A stretch of DNA of 44,466 nt, taken from Palsa-147 sp049279675. GTDB taxonomy: Bacteria; Acidobacteriota; Terriglobia; Acidiferrales; UBA7541. Shown here piece after piece: positions 7,021 through 15,163 of this stretch. Location: contig JBAPOP010000126.1 in NCBI GenBank assembly GCA_049279675.1, positions 1 to 44,466 on the forward strand, in the 5' to 3' direction. How positions within the stretch are numbered: the stretch's first letter is position 1; every line of letters begins with the position of its first letter. A model generated the notes under the pieces. The model searched no databases. It was given only the letters and a program-made list of their open reading frames with translations, and was not told the origin of the DNA. The translations under genes were made by a program, and so were the position numbers.

Positions 7021-9915
7021 ATGAGCAGACGTGCGGCCGCAAGCGGATCATTATTCCTGCACGTCTTCCTGTACTTTCTCGCTGTCTGCGCACTCGGCGC
7101 GGCTGGTGCGCCGTCGTTGTGCGCCCAGGGTTCCCCGCAAGAACAAAAATTCACCATCCAACGCATCGAATTCGTAGGGAACCGGCGCATCGCGCGCGAC
7201 ACTCTGATGGCGCGAATTTTCTCGCGGCAGGGCGATGTCTATAGTGACGAAGCCGTCCGCCGCGATTTCCTCGCACTCTGGAACACACAATTCTTTGAAG
7301 ATGTTCGCGTGGAAGTTGAAGACAGCCCGAACGATCCCAACGCCAAGATCATCGTGTTCTATGTCCAAGAACGCCCGATCATTCGCCGCATCGAGTACAA
7401 GGGAAACAAATCCATCAGCGAATCGGACATTCTCGACGCGTTCAAGGATAAAAAAGTCGGGCTCACCGTGGAGAGCCAGTTCGATCCCACAAAAATTAAG
7501 AAAGCCGAAACGGTGATCAAACAATTGCTCGCCGAGCACGGGCGTCAATTCGCGGTCGTGCGGCCGACGTTTGAAAGAATCGCAGCAACGAATGCCGTCA
7601 AGCTCGTTTTCAATATCGATGAAGGGCCGAAGGTCAAGGTCGGGAAGATTATCATCGAAGGCAATAAATCCTTTTCGGCGCGCAGGATCATTCGAGCGAT
7701 GCGACATTCGCGGCCGATCTCAGTTCCCTTGTACTTCACCGATTTCGACATTTGGAGCAAGACGTTCGATCAGAACAAACTCGAAGAAGACGAAGAGGTC
7801 GGAATTCGCGGCCTCTACCAGAATCACGGCTTCTTCCGCGTCATCGTTCATGAAGCCGTCCTGAACACAGTCGAGGAAGATCGCTCGGGCCTGCCGCTGC
7901 CGATACCGGGAGTCGGGCGCGCCCACGGCAAACGCACCGACATAACGATCAAGATCGAAGAGGGCGACAGATACCGGATGGGGAATTTGACGGTCCGAAG
8001 CGCCGACCCGGATCAGGGCCTCTTTTTCAAACCGGAATTTCTCGAGAAGGTTTTTCCGTTGAAAAAGGGAGATATTTTCGACGCTGACAAGCTCCGCAAA
8101 GCCTTCGACAACTACAAGAAACTGTACGGCGAATTTGGCTACATCGATTTCACGTCTGAGCCGCAGTTCGAGCCGGACGATGCGAAGAAGACAATCGACG
8201 TCACCATGGTTTTCGACCAGCAAAAGCAATTCTTCGTGCGCCGCATTGATTTCAGCGGAAACACCACCACGCGCGACAAGGTCATTCGCCGCGAAATCCT
8301 TCTGGATGAGGGCCAGCTATTCAACAATCGCCTGTGGGAAGTCAGCATTCTGCGGTTGAACCAGCTCGGTTACTTCGAAGTGATCAAGCCGGAGAACGCC
8401 GAACTGAAGCGCAATATCAAGGCCGGCACGGTCGATATCAATCTCAAGGTCAAGGAAAAGGGAAAGCAGTCCATCAGCTTGAATGGAGGCGTCAGCGGCC
8501 TCGCTGGCAGCTTCATTGGCCTGTCGTACCAGACGAACAATTTCCTGGGTCTCGGCGAGACTCTCACTTTTTCGGCGGCAGTCGGCGACCGCCAGCGGAA
8601 TCTCGTGTTTGGTTTTACCGAGCCGTATCTTTTTGACCGCCCAATCTCGACCGGCTTCACGGTGTTCTCACAGCGCTTCGACTACAACCAGCAGCGTGAA
8701 ACATCGTTGTTGGTCGGGCAGCAAGTGACCGTCAACCCTGCAATCGAACAGAACTACAATACCGACACCAAAGGCTTCACTCTCTTCGCCAGCTACCCGA
8801 TTCGCCGATTCTCCTTTACTCGACTCGGCGTCACCTACGGTTACACTACGACGAACATCACCGCGATCAGCCAGTCGTCTCAATTGCTATTCGAATCTCT
8901 CCAGTTCCAAAGCCTTGCAGGCCCTTCGGCGCTGAACGGCATTCATCAGAGCAAAGTCACGCCGACGCTCTCGTATAGCACGGTCAATTCCCAGCTCAAT
9001 CCGACCGGCGGAAAGAGCTTCTTCTACGGCCTCGGTTTCGAGGGCGGCCCACTTGGTGGAAACACCAATACGATCACGAACACATTTACGACCACATACT
9101 TTCATCACATTAACAAGCGGCGCAACGTGATTGGAATGCGTTTCCTGGCCGCGGTCGGCACAGGATTCGGCGGTAAGGTGGAACCTCCCCAGAACCGGTT
9201 TTATCTGGGCGGTGAAAATGACATCCGCGGCTTTGATTTCTTCACGGTTTCGCCGTACGTCTTCATTCCGACGGCAAACTCTACAGCGGTCGCCTTCCTC
9301 AATCCGACGAGGTTGAATCAAAACGGAAGCCCGACGCTCGAGGTGGTCAGCATTCCGGTGTTGAATTATGTGGCCACGCGCCCCGGCGGCGATACGCAAG
9401 CTGTGGGCAATTTCGAATATCGCATCCCGATTGCGGGACCGGTGAGCATGAGCTTGTTTACCGATCTCGGTATTGATGGCATTTTGAGGCGCGACCAGCT
9501 CGCTCTTGCGCCCTCATCGCTCAACTTGTTACAACAGGAATTTCCGAACTCGTATTTTCCAAACACGAATGTAGCGCCGCAACTGCCGCTGGCGCCGGGA
9601 ACCAATTGGCGGCCGCGCGCGTCTTCTGGAATCGAGTTCGTCGTGCAGCTGCCGATTGTCAATGCGCCATTCCGCTTTTACTATGCGTATAATCCGTTGA
9701 CACTCGATCAGACAGTTGTTTCGCCGCGCGGCGCTTTTTTTATCAGCGATGATCTGTTGCGCTCTCTGCCCGGAGGCACGTCGCCTACCGGAGTTCTGGC
9801 CACGCAGATTATTCCGCAGCTCGACAACATTCTCGATCACGATGTGCAGAGGCTTCCGACAAGTCTGCTGGAGCCTCATCACACGTTTCGCTTTACCGTC
9901 AGCCGGACTTTCTAG
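7021..9915 (+). CDS. bamA: BamA outer-membrane assembly factor (Omp85)
   Basis: Core of the BAM complex that folds and inserts beta-barrel proteins into the outer membrane. From ATG 7021 the protein has 964 residues: a signal peptide (about 1-37, hydrophobic core then LCAQ), POTRA domains from about 43 to 475 in the usual five-repeat layout, and a 16-strand Omp85 barrel from about 480 to the end. The loop-6 motif IRGFDF is at about 735, within GGENDIRGF. The protein ends in Phe (VSRTF), as outer-membrane barrels commonly do. ATG 7021 has GGGGGAG seven bases upstream. The frame is open further upstream, but that part lies inside clpC and lacks a signal peptide at its start. Confidence 0.95.
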   Translation: MSRRAAASGSLFLHVFLYFLAVCALGAAGAPSLCAQGSPQEQKFTIQRIEFVGNRRIARDTLMARIFSRQGDVYSDEAVRRDFLALWNTQFFEDVRVEVEDSPNDPNAKIIVFYVQERPIIRRIEYKGNKSISESDILDAFKDKKVGLTVESQFDPTKIKKAETVIKQLLAEHGRQFAVVRPTFERIAATNAVKLVFNIDEGPKVKVGKIIIEGNKSFSARRIIRAMRHSRPISVPLYFTDFDIWSKTFDQNKLEEDEEVGIRGLYQNHGFFRVIVHEAVLNTVEEDRSGLPLPIPGVGRAHGKRTDITIKIEEGDRYRMGNLTVRSADPDQGLFFKPEFLEKVFPLKKGDIFDADKLRKAFDNYKKLYGEFGYIDFTSEPQFEPDDAKKTIDVTMVFDQQKQFFVRRIDFSGNTTTRDKVIRREILLDEGQLFNNRLWEVSILRLNQLGYFEVIKPENAELKRNIKAGTVDINLKVKEKGKQSISLNGGVSGLAGSFIGLSYQTNNFLGLGETLTFSAAVGDRQRNLVFGFTEPYLFDRPISTGFTVFSQRFDYNQQRETSLLVGQQVTVNPAIEQNYNTDTKGFTLFASYPIRRFSFTRLGVTYGYTTTNITAISQSSQLLFESLQFQSLAGPSALNGIHQSKVTPTLSYSTVNSQLNPTGGKSFFYGLGFEGGPLGGNTNTITNTFTTTYFHHINKRRNVIGMRFLAAVGTGFGGKVEPPQNRFYLGGENDIRGFDFFTVSPYVFIPTANSTAVAFLNPTRLNQNGSPTLEVVSIPVLNYVATRPGGDTQAVGNFEYRIPIAGPVSMSLFTDLGIDGILRRDQLALAPSSLNLLQQEFPNSYFPNTNVAPQLPLAPGTNWRPRASSGIEFVVQLPIVNAPFRFYYAYNPLTLDQTVVSPRGAFFISDDLLRSLPGGTSPTGVLATQIIPQLDNILDHDVQRLPTSLLEPHHTFRFTVSRTF

Positions 9916-10008
9916 CTGGCAGGCGCTTCGGCTTAGTTCCGTGGCCGATGGGGCGTGGAACCAGCTTTTCCGGCATTTTGGGGCCGTTACCGTTGGGGAG
10001 GAAATGGG

Positions 10009-13000
10009 ATGAGAGATTGGAAACTAGCCGCAGCGATTTTTGCAATCCTTGTGATCCCCGGCTGCGGCAGCAACACGCCAAAGATAGCGGTCACGGTGAC
10101 GCCCAGCACCGCGACAGTTGAGCCCAACGGGAGCGAACAATTCACCGCAACGGTCACCGGCACTTCCACGCAGACCGTCACTTGGGAAGTTTGCACTGCC
10201 TCACCCACCGCGAACCCGACGCCGACTTGCAATAGCTCGGCCCTCGGAGCGGTGACCTCGACCGGCCTTTACACCGCCCCGCCTGTCGTCCCTTTTCCTG
10301 CAACGATCGACGTAGTGGCGACGAGCGTGGTGGACACCAACGATTTCGGCGTTTCGGTAGTTACGATCGATTCCGGAATTCGCGTCAAGATAATCCCCGC
10401 GACGTATTCGTGCACCGCTACCTCTCCAATACCTCCGACTTCCGCCTCCATGCAGACTGGAGAGTCGTACGCGTTGACAGCCTGCGTAACAGGCACCGCG
10501 AATACTCAGGTCACATGGTCCGTCAATAGTATTGCCGGCGGAAACACCACCCTTGGATTTATCACCCCTGGCGGTGTTTATACCGCCCCGAGTCCGACTC
10601 CGGGCACCGTGACGATCACCGCGACCTCAAGTCAGGATCAATCCAAAACTGGATCGTTTATGATTTCAGTGGGCGCCTCCGCAGTCCCGACGCTTACGAC
10701 CATCGATCCCATTACAGCAGCGCAGGGCTCCTTGTTCCAGGATGTCTATTTGGTTGGGACGGAATATTTCTCGACGAGTTCGGTCCTCGTAAATGGCAGC
10801 ACCGACTTTGTCACGACCACTCTCATAAACGCCACGACGATTCGGGCGCGCATCGCCGCGCCACTATTGCAAACCGCTGGCTCACTGGCGCTCTCGGTTG
10901 AGTCTCAGTGCGTTCCGAATTGCAACTCATCACCTGCGTTGAACCTGACCGTGTCCGCTGTGCGGCCCGGCTTGATATCTTCCGCGCCCGTGAGCATTCC
11001 CCAGAATTCAACGGGTGCGCAGACGGTCGGATTTACGGGTGGGTTTTATTCGCCCTCGACGACCGTCACCTTTGACGGTCAATCGCGGCCGGCCAGCCTG
11101 CCGAATAACGCGAATAATCCAAACGATCCTTACAATCCGGATCCGCGCCTGCTGGACACCGTACTTTCGGGCACGGATTTTGGAACTGCGGGACTTTTCC
11201 CGCTCGTCATTCAAAACGCCGGAGTCACATCCGGGAATTCTTCGATCGCGGCACTGAATTTGGCTATTACACCGACGGCGTCGTCACTCCCGACCGGCGG
11301 ACCGCCAAACGTGGTCGTCGGTTCAACTGCTACCCCCGGTCCGTCCGCTGTGGCAATTAATACGGCGACCGCGACCGCGGTGATCGCAAACACCACGGAA
11401 GGTTCGATCTCTCTCATCAATCTCAATTCGCTCGGATCCCCGGCGGTTACGATTCCCGTCGGCCAGTCTCCGACCGGAGTCGCGGTTGACAATCTTTTGA
11501 ATGTCGCGATCGTCCCAAACAACGGAACGAATCAGGCGTCGGTAGTGAACTTGAGCACGCAGGCGGTGACGACGGTTTGCCTGACTGCGCTGGTCAGTGG
11601 TGCCTGCCCTGCGCTTCCCCCTCCGTCGCCGTCGACTACGCCTATCAACCCATTCTCCGTCGGCGTCAATTCACTGACGCATCGCGCGCTGATCGCGAAT
11701 CAATCCACAAACGTAGCGACCGTCGTGGATTTGTCCACGACGCCGCCAACTGTGTATCCGCAGATCGGAGGAAGCTCAAATCCGGTCAGCACGGGCCTCA
11801 GTCCTGAAGTGGCAATCGTCCAAAAGTTAAATTGGGCGATCGTCACGCCGGGCGGCACGGGCACAGTTAGCGTCGTCGACCTTGGAGGAGAAGGTGGGCG
11901 GGCGCCGGGTGTCGTCGCGACTCTCACAATTACGCCTTCGGTGCAGGGAATCGGATTCGATCCCGAAACCAACGAGGCAATTCTCACAGACCCGGGCAGC
12001 ACATCGATCACGCTTTTCAATGCGCTCGATAATTCAGTCGCTACCATCACGTACGATAAATCCCAAGTGGCGTCGGCCGTAAATCCGCTCACGAACATCG
12101 GCGTCACCCTCAATAATCAGAGCGACCAATTGAGCGTCTTCGACCTCGGCACTCAGCTGTTTCTCGGCACCGTAACCGTAGGCCCGAATCCCGTCGCCGT
12201 CGCGATTGATCCAACCACCGATTCCGCCGTCGTCGTGAACCAGGGCAGCAACATGGTTTCCGTGTTTTCGTTGGGCGCGGTTCGCGCCCTACATATCACG
12301 CAGCTCAGCCCCGATTCGACTCTTACATCGACGAATCCGCTCTCATTGACGGTCATCGGAAACGGGTTTGAAACTGGTGCCGAGGTCCGTCTCGATGGAA
12401 CTGCCGTGCCGACTACGTCCGTCGCCGCGAGTTGCAGCGGCGGAATCTGCCGCGAGCTAGTCGCGACCGTTCCCGCGAGCATGCTGACGTCCGCGCGCCG
12501 TTATGTTGTGGATGTTCAGAATCCAGATCTAACAGTCTCGAACATCCGGGAACTTCCGGTGATTCAGCCCGTTTCCGTGGGGACTAGCCCGGTGGCAGTA
12601 GCGATTGATACCGATCGCGATCTCGCCATCGTGACGAATTCTCTCTCGAACGATGTCACGATCGTGAATCTCGCGAGCGGCACCGCGTTTCCGCCAATTT
12701 CGGTCGGGACTGGCCCCAATGGCGTCGCGGTGTTGCCGCGGCTTGGATTAGCCGTCGTCGCGAATAGCAGTAGCAACGATTTCTCGATCATCGACGACGT
12801 GAATCAATTGATCGTCGCGCCATCGCCAATCGCGAATTGCTCGAATTGCAATACTCCGACTGGTTTGGCGATCAACGCGGATACCGCAACCGTGATTGCC
12901 GTAAATAACATTTCGAATAACTTAAGCTTGTTCTCGATCGAAGGCCTGCCGACGGCCACTCCGCCGGCAATCTTGAGCCTGAGCGTCGATCAAGCGCCGC

Positions 13001-13485
13001 TCGCGCTCGCGATTGATCCCGTCGATAACATTGTCGCTGTTGCGGCCGCGCCGCCCCCGCAGGACTCCGGAACGAACACGGTGGACATCATCAGCCTCAC
13101 CACGGACCAGTTGCTCACTCGCTTGACCGGTTATGAGGATCCGACGGGCGTCGAATACGATCCGGCGGAAAACAAGTTCTTGATCGCCGACAGTCTCAAC
13201 AACAACGTCGTGATTGTCGATCCGGTGAGCTTTATCCAGACTCGACTTCGCGTCGGCATCAATCCCACATCTCTCGCATACAACTTTCAGACGAGTTCGC
13301 TCGTCACAATCAATACGGCGAGCAATACGGCGTCGGTTGTCGATTTGCTTCACCAGAAAGTCCAGGTGATGCTCGGAATTAGCGGGTCGCAACAGTTCTC
13401 GGTGGCGATCGATCCGAAGTTGAATTTGGCGGTAGTCGTGGATCAGAACAACGATCAAGTGCTCCTTGTTCCGATCCCGAGATAG
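10009..13485 (+). CDS. Large lipoprotein with Ig-like, TIG and two YVTN propeller domains
   Basis: A 1158-residue predicted surface or periplasmic lipoprotein. ATG 10009 follows GGAGG with a 7-base gap. The N-terminus gives a clean lipoprotein signal ending IPGC with Cys19, and Gly follows, so outer-membrane sorting is likely. Next come two Big/Ig-like domains (about 25-225) and two TIG/IPT-like domains (about 228-425). A seven-blade YVTN-type propeller spans about 430-760 (blade cores such as GPNPVAVAIDP), a further TIG domain spans about 760-850, and a second seven-blade propeller runs to the C-terminus. No enzyme motif is visible. It sits between bamA and skp, where most bacteria have no such gene. 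Function unknown: binding or surface scaffolding is only a guess from the repeats. Confidence 0.85.
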   Translation: MRDWKLAAAIFAILVIPGCGSNTPKIAVTVTPSTATVEPNGSEQFTATVTGTSTQTVTWEVCTASPTANPTPTCNSSALGAVTSTGLYTAPPVVPFPATIDVVATSVVDTNDFGVSVVTIDSGIRVKIIPATYSCTATSPIPPTSASMQTGESYALTACVTGTANTQVTWSVNSIAGGNTTLGFITPGGVYTAPSPTPGTVTITATSSQDQSKTGSFMISVGASAVPTLTTIDPITAAQGSLFQDVYLVGTEYFSTSSVLVNGSTDFVTTTLINATTIRARIAAPLLQTAGSLALSVESQCVPNCNSSPALNLTVSAVRPGLISSAPVSIPQNSTGAQTVGFTGGFYSPSTTVTFDGQSRPASLPNNANNPNDPYNPDPRLLDTVLSGTDFGTAGLFPLVIQNAGVTSGNSSIAALNLAITPTASSLPTGGPPNVVVGSTATPGPSAVAINTATATAVIANTTEGSISLINLNSLGSPAVTIPVGQSPTGVAVDNLLNVAIVPNNGTNQASVVNLSTQAVTTVCLTALVSGACPALPPPSPSTTPINPFSVGVNSLTHRALIANQSTNVATVVDLSTTPPTVYPQIGGSSNPVSTGLSPEVAIVQKLNWAIVTPGGTGTVSVVDLGGEGGRAPGVVATLTITPSVQGIGFDPETNEAILTDPGSTSITLFNALDNSVATITYDKSQVASAVNPLTNIGVTLNNQSDQLSVFDLGTQLFLGTVTVGPNPVAVAIDPTTDSAVVVNQGSNMVSVFSLGAVRALHITQLSPDSTLTSTNPLSLTVIGNGFETGAEVRLDGTAVPTTSVAASCSGGICRELVATVPASMLTSARRYVVDVQNPDLTVSNIRELPVIQPVSVGTSPVAVAIDTDRDLAIVTNSLSNDVTIVNLASGTAFPPISVGTGPNGVAVLPRLGLAVVANSSSNDFSIIDDVNQLIVAPSPIANCSNCNTPTGLAINADTATVIAVNNISNNLSLFSIEGLPTATPPAILSLSVDQAPLALAIDPVDNIVAVAAAPPPQDSGTNTVDIISLTTDQLLTRLTGYEDPTGVEYDPAENKFLIADSLNNNVVIVDPVSFIQTRLRVGINPTSLAYNFQTSSLVTINTASNTASVVDLLHQKVQVMLGISGSQQFSVAIDPKLNLAVVVDQNNDQVLLVPIPR

Positions 13486-13525
13486 CAGTAGAGAGTGAAA
13501 GGGCGCGAGTGTAGCTTGAATCTCA

Positions 13526-13555
13526 TTGACCCGTCGTAGACGCGGCGGCTATAAT
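13526..13555 (+). promoter_or_regulatory. Sigma-70-type promoter of skp/ompH
   Basis: TTGACC (13526-13531) and a perfect TATAAT (13550-13555) are 18 bases apart. Transcription would begin near 13562, about 40 bases before the skp start. The chaperone gene can therefore be expressed independently of bamA and the large lipoprotein gene. Confidence 0.8.
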
Positions 13556-13601
13556 CGCGGTTTTGCGTTAGCCTTTATTTTCCCCACAGAAGGAGTAAGG
13601 A

Positions 13602-14219
13602 ATGAAGATGCGAGTGGCAATACCGGGCCTGATGGCGTTACTCCTTGTCCCGGCGGTTTGGGGGCAGTCCGCCCCTGCGGCGGGAGCAGCAGGCAAGACC
13701 GCCGTTATCAACATTCAGAATGCCATCACCACTTCGAGCGAAGGCAAGCAGGCGGCTGCGGAACTCCAATCCAAGTACACGCCCCGCCAGACCGAGCTTG
13801 ATAACATTCGAAAGCAGATTGAGGATATTCAGACACGGCTTCGGAACGGCGCAACAACGTTGAGCGACGAAGAGAAGCAGCGCCTCGCGCAAGATGGCGA
13901 CCGTCTGACTCGTTCGTTCCAGCGCAAACAGCAGGAGCTCCAAGACGATGGGAACGAGGACCAGCGGCAAATCGTAGATCGCATTGGCCGCAAGATGCTC
14001 GACGTGATTGACAAGTATTCGAAAGAAAATGGCTACACTGTAGTCTTCGACATCTCGGCGCAGAACACTCCCGTGGTCTACGCCGCGAACAACATCGATA
14101 TCACACAGGACATCGTCAGGCTGTTCGATCAGGCGTATCCGGTGAAGAGTGGTGCTGCAACACCGAAACCCGCCACACCGCGTCCGGCCGCGAGCGCTCC
14201 GCCAAAGCCTCAGCAGTAA
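13602..14219 (+). CDS. skp: Skp/OmpH-type periplasmic chaperone
   Basis: Periplasmic holdase that carries unfolded outer-membrane proteins towards BamA. The 205-residue protein has a signal peptide (about 1-21, cleavage after VWG/Q), then the OmpH core: a beta segment TAVINIQNAI, a long charged coiled-coil (about 55-125, rich in Gln, Arg, Lys and Glu), and a closing beta segment YTVVFDISA. The C-terminal 25 residues are Pro/Ala/Lys-rich. AAGGAG precedes the ATG at the ideal distance, and a strong promoter lies just upstream. Position after bamA and the large lipoprotein gene matches the common bamA-skp linkage. A terminator-like hairpin follows the stop codon. Confidence 0.9.
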   Translation: MKMRVAIPGLMALLLVPAVWGQSAPAAGAAGKTAVINIQNAITTSSEGKQAAAELQSKYTPRQTELDNIRKQIEDIQTRLRNGATTLSDEEKQRLAQDGDRLTRSFQRKQQELQDDGNEDQRQIVDRIGRKMLDVIDKYSKENGYTVVFDISAQNTPVVYAANNIDITQDIVRLFDQAYPVKSGAATPKPATPRPAASAPPKPQQ

Positions 14220-14234
14220 GTAACTTGCTCGAAC

Positions 14235-14265
14235 CGAAGGCCGCTCCTTCCGGGAGCGGCCTTCG
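14235..14265 (+). terminator. Perfect 13-bp hairpin after skp
   Basis: Arms at 14235-14247 and 14253-14265 pair perfectly around a five-base TTCCG loop, starting 15 bases after the skp stop. No T-tract follows, so it may be an inefficient or bidirectional terminator or an mRNA-stabilising hairpin. The next 200 bases (14266-14473) contain no gene I can support. Confidence 0.65.
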
Positions 14266-14473
14266 ACCGGATTCTCGCCTCAAGCGACAAGATCAAATCG
14301 AGGAAGTGTCATTCCGGGCGGCACTCGACGGGAGACATTTTCCCGGTGTCGCTGGGTCGTCCGCGATCGTCAGTAAATGCAACCAGTACAATATTTTGTG
14401 GCGAATGGTTTTCTCGGCTTGGTTGCGAGTCTTTCGCGCGAAATTTGACGGCCCGAGGTGTCCGGTGGCGGTA

Positions 14474-14502
14474 TTGCCTTTAGGCCGTACAGCCGCTATA
14501 CT
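14474..14502 (+). promoter_or_regulatory. Sigma-70-type promoter of the rimP-nusA-infB operon
   Basis: TTGCCT (14474-14479) and TATACT (14497-14502) are separated by the optimal 17 bases. Transcription would begin near 14509, giving a structured leader of about 150 bases before rimP. Confidence 0.7.
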
Positions 14503-14531
14503 TAGCTGTTTCCAGCAGGGTCGAACGACAC

Positions 14532-14554
14532 AGTGGGCGCGAGCCCACTTTTTT
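14532..14554 (+). terminator. Intrinsic-terminator-like attenuator in the rimP leader
   Basis: AGTGGGC (14532-14538) and GCCCACT (14543-14549) form a 7-bp stem closed by a GCGA (GNRA) tetraloop and followed by a run of six T's (14549-14554). It begins only about 20 bases after the predicted transcription start and lies between the promoter and rimP, so it would act inside the leader. A similar T-rich hairpin precedes rimP in enterobacteria, which makes NusA-dependent feedback plausible. The regulation is inferred. Confidence 0.65.
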
Positions 14555-14569
14555 GTTGCGCGAGAAATT

Positions 14570-14632
14570 CGCAAGGCGCGCGAGGCGGGAGTAGTCCCGC
14601 CGGACGACGGCGGGAAAGCCGTCCGCCTTGCG
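14570..14632 (+). ncRNA. Predicted three-way-junction RNA in the rimP leader
   Basis: A 9-bp closing stem (14570-14578 with 14624-14632) encloses two perfect hairpins: 14584-14590 with 14595-14601 (7 bp, GTAG loop) and 14606-14611 with 14618-14623 (6 bp, GGGAAA loop). The second hairpin abuts the closing stem, so they could stack. The fold ends 24 bases before the rimP start. It could be a cis-regulatory element or a dispersed palindromic repeat. I cannot match it to a named family. Confidence 0.45.
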
Positions 14633-14656
14633 GCGACCAGACTTACGGCGACGGCG

Positions 14657-15130
14657 ATGGACCTGGATAAGATTCGTGAGGCGGCCGAACGAGTAGCCCG
14701 GTCGGAAGGCCTCGACATTTTCGATATCGAATGGCTGGTGGGGAAGCAGCGGCTTCTGCGAGTCTATCTCGATCGCAACCCTACCGAGGCGAGCCCACAG
14801 GGCGGTGGCATCACGCATCAGGACTGCGAGCGCGTAAGCCAGCAACTGAACGTGATTCTGGATGTCGAAGACCTGGTGCCGGGACCGAGTTACGTGCTCG
14901 AGGTCAGTTCTCCCGGACTCGATCGCAAATTGATTAAGCCCGCAGATTATGCGCGGTTTAGCGGGCGGCTTGCAAAGATCTGGCTGAACGAGCCGGTCGA
15001 GAACTCGAAGTATTTCGAGGGCCGTCTGGCAGGCATTTCGGATGGCAACGTGAAGCTGTCCGTTCGCGACCGGGAGTTGAATTTGCCGTTCGCGGGAATT
15101 CGCAAGGCGAATTTGGTTGTGGAGATTTAG
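14657..15130 (+). CDS. rimP: Ribosome maturation factor RimP
   Basis: Assists late assembly of the 30S subunit in the cytoplasm. ATG 14657 gives 157 residues beginning MDLDKIREAAERVA, which is the usual RimP N-terminus. The N-terminal alpha/beta domain includes the segment FDIEWLVGKQRLLRVYLD, then the diagnostic YVLEVSSPGLDRKL, and an Sm-like C-terminal domain (about 90-157). The frame stays open for 144 codons upstream, but that portion crosses the promoter, attenuator and RNA folds and has no family resemblance. No strong ribosome site precedes the ATG, so initiation may depend on the leader structure. First gene of the rimP-nusA-infB operon, with nusA 33 bases downstream. Confidence 0.93.
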   Translation: MDLDKIREAAERVARSEGLDIFDIEWLVGKQRLLRVYLDRNPTEASPQGGGITHQDCERVSQQLNVILDVEDLVPGPSYVLEVSSPGLDRKLIKPADYARFSGRLAKIWLNEPVENSKYFEGRLAGISDGNVKLSVRDRELNLPFAGIRKANLVVEI

Positions 15131-15163
15131 TCGTGACTTGGGTTTCGAAGGGGAGCAAGACGC

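Noticed and set aside
14225..14656. Upstream extension of the rimP frame
   Set aside because: It crosses a terminator-like hairpin, a promoter and the leader RNA folds, and has no resemblance to RimP.
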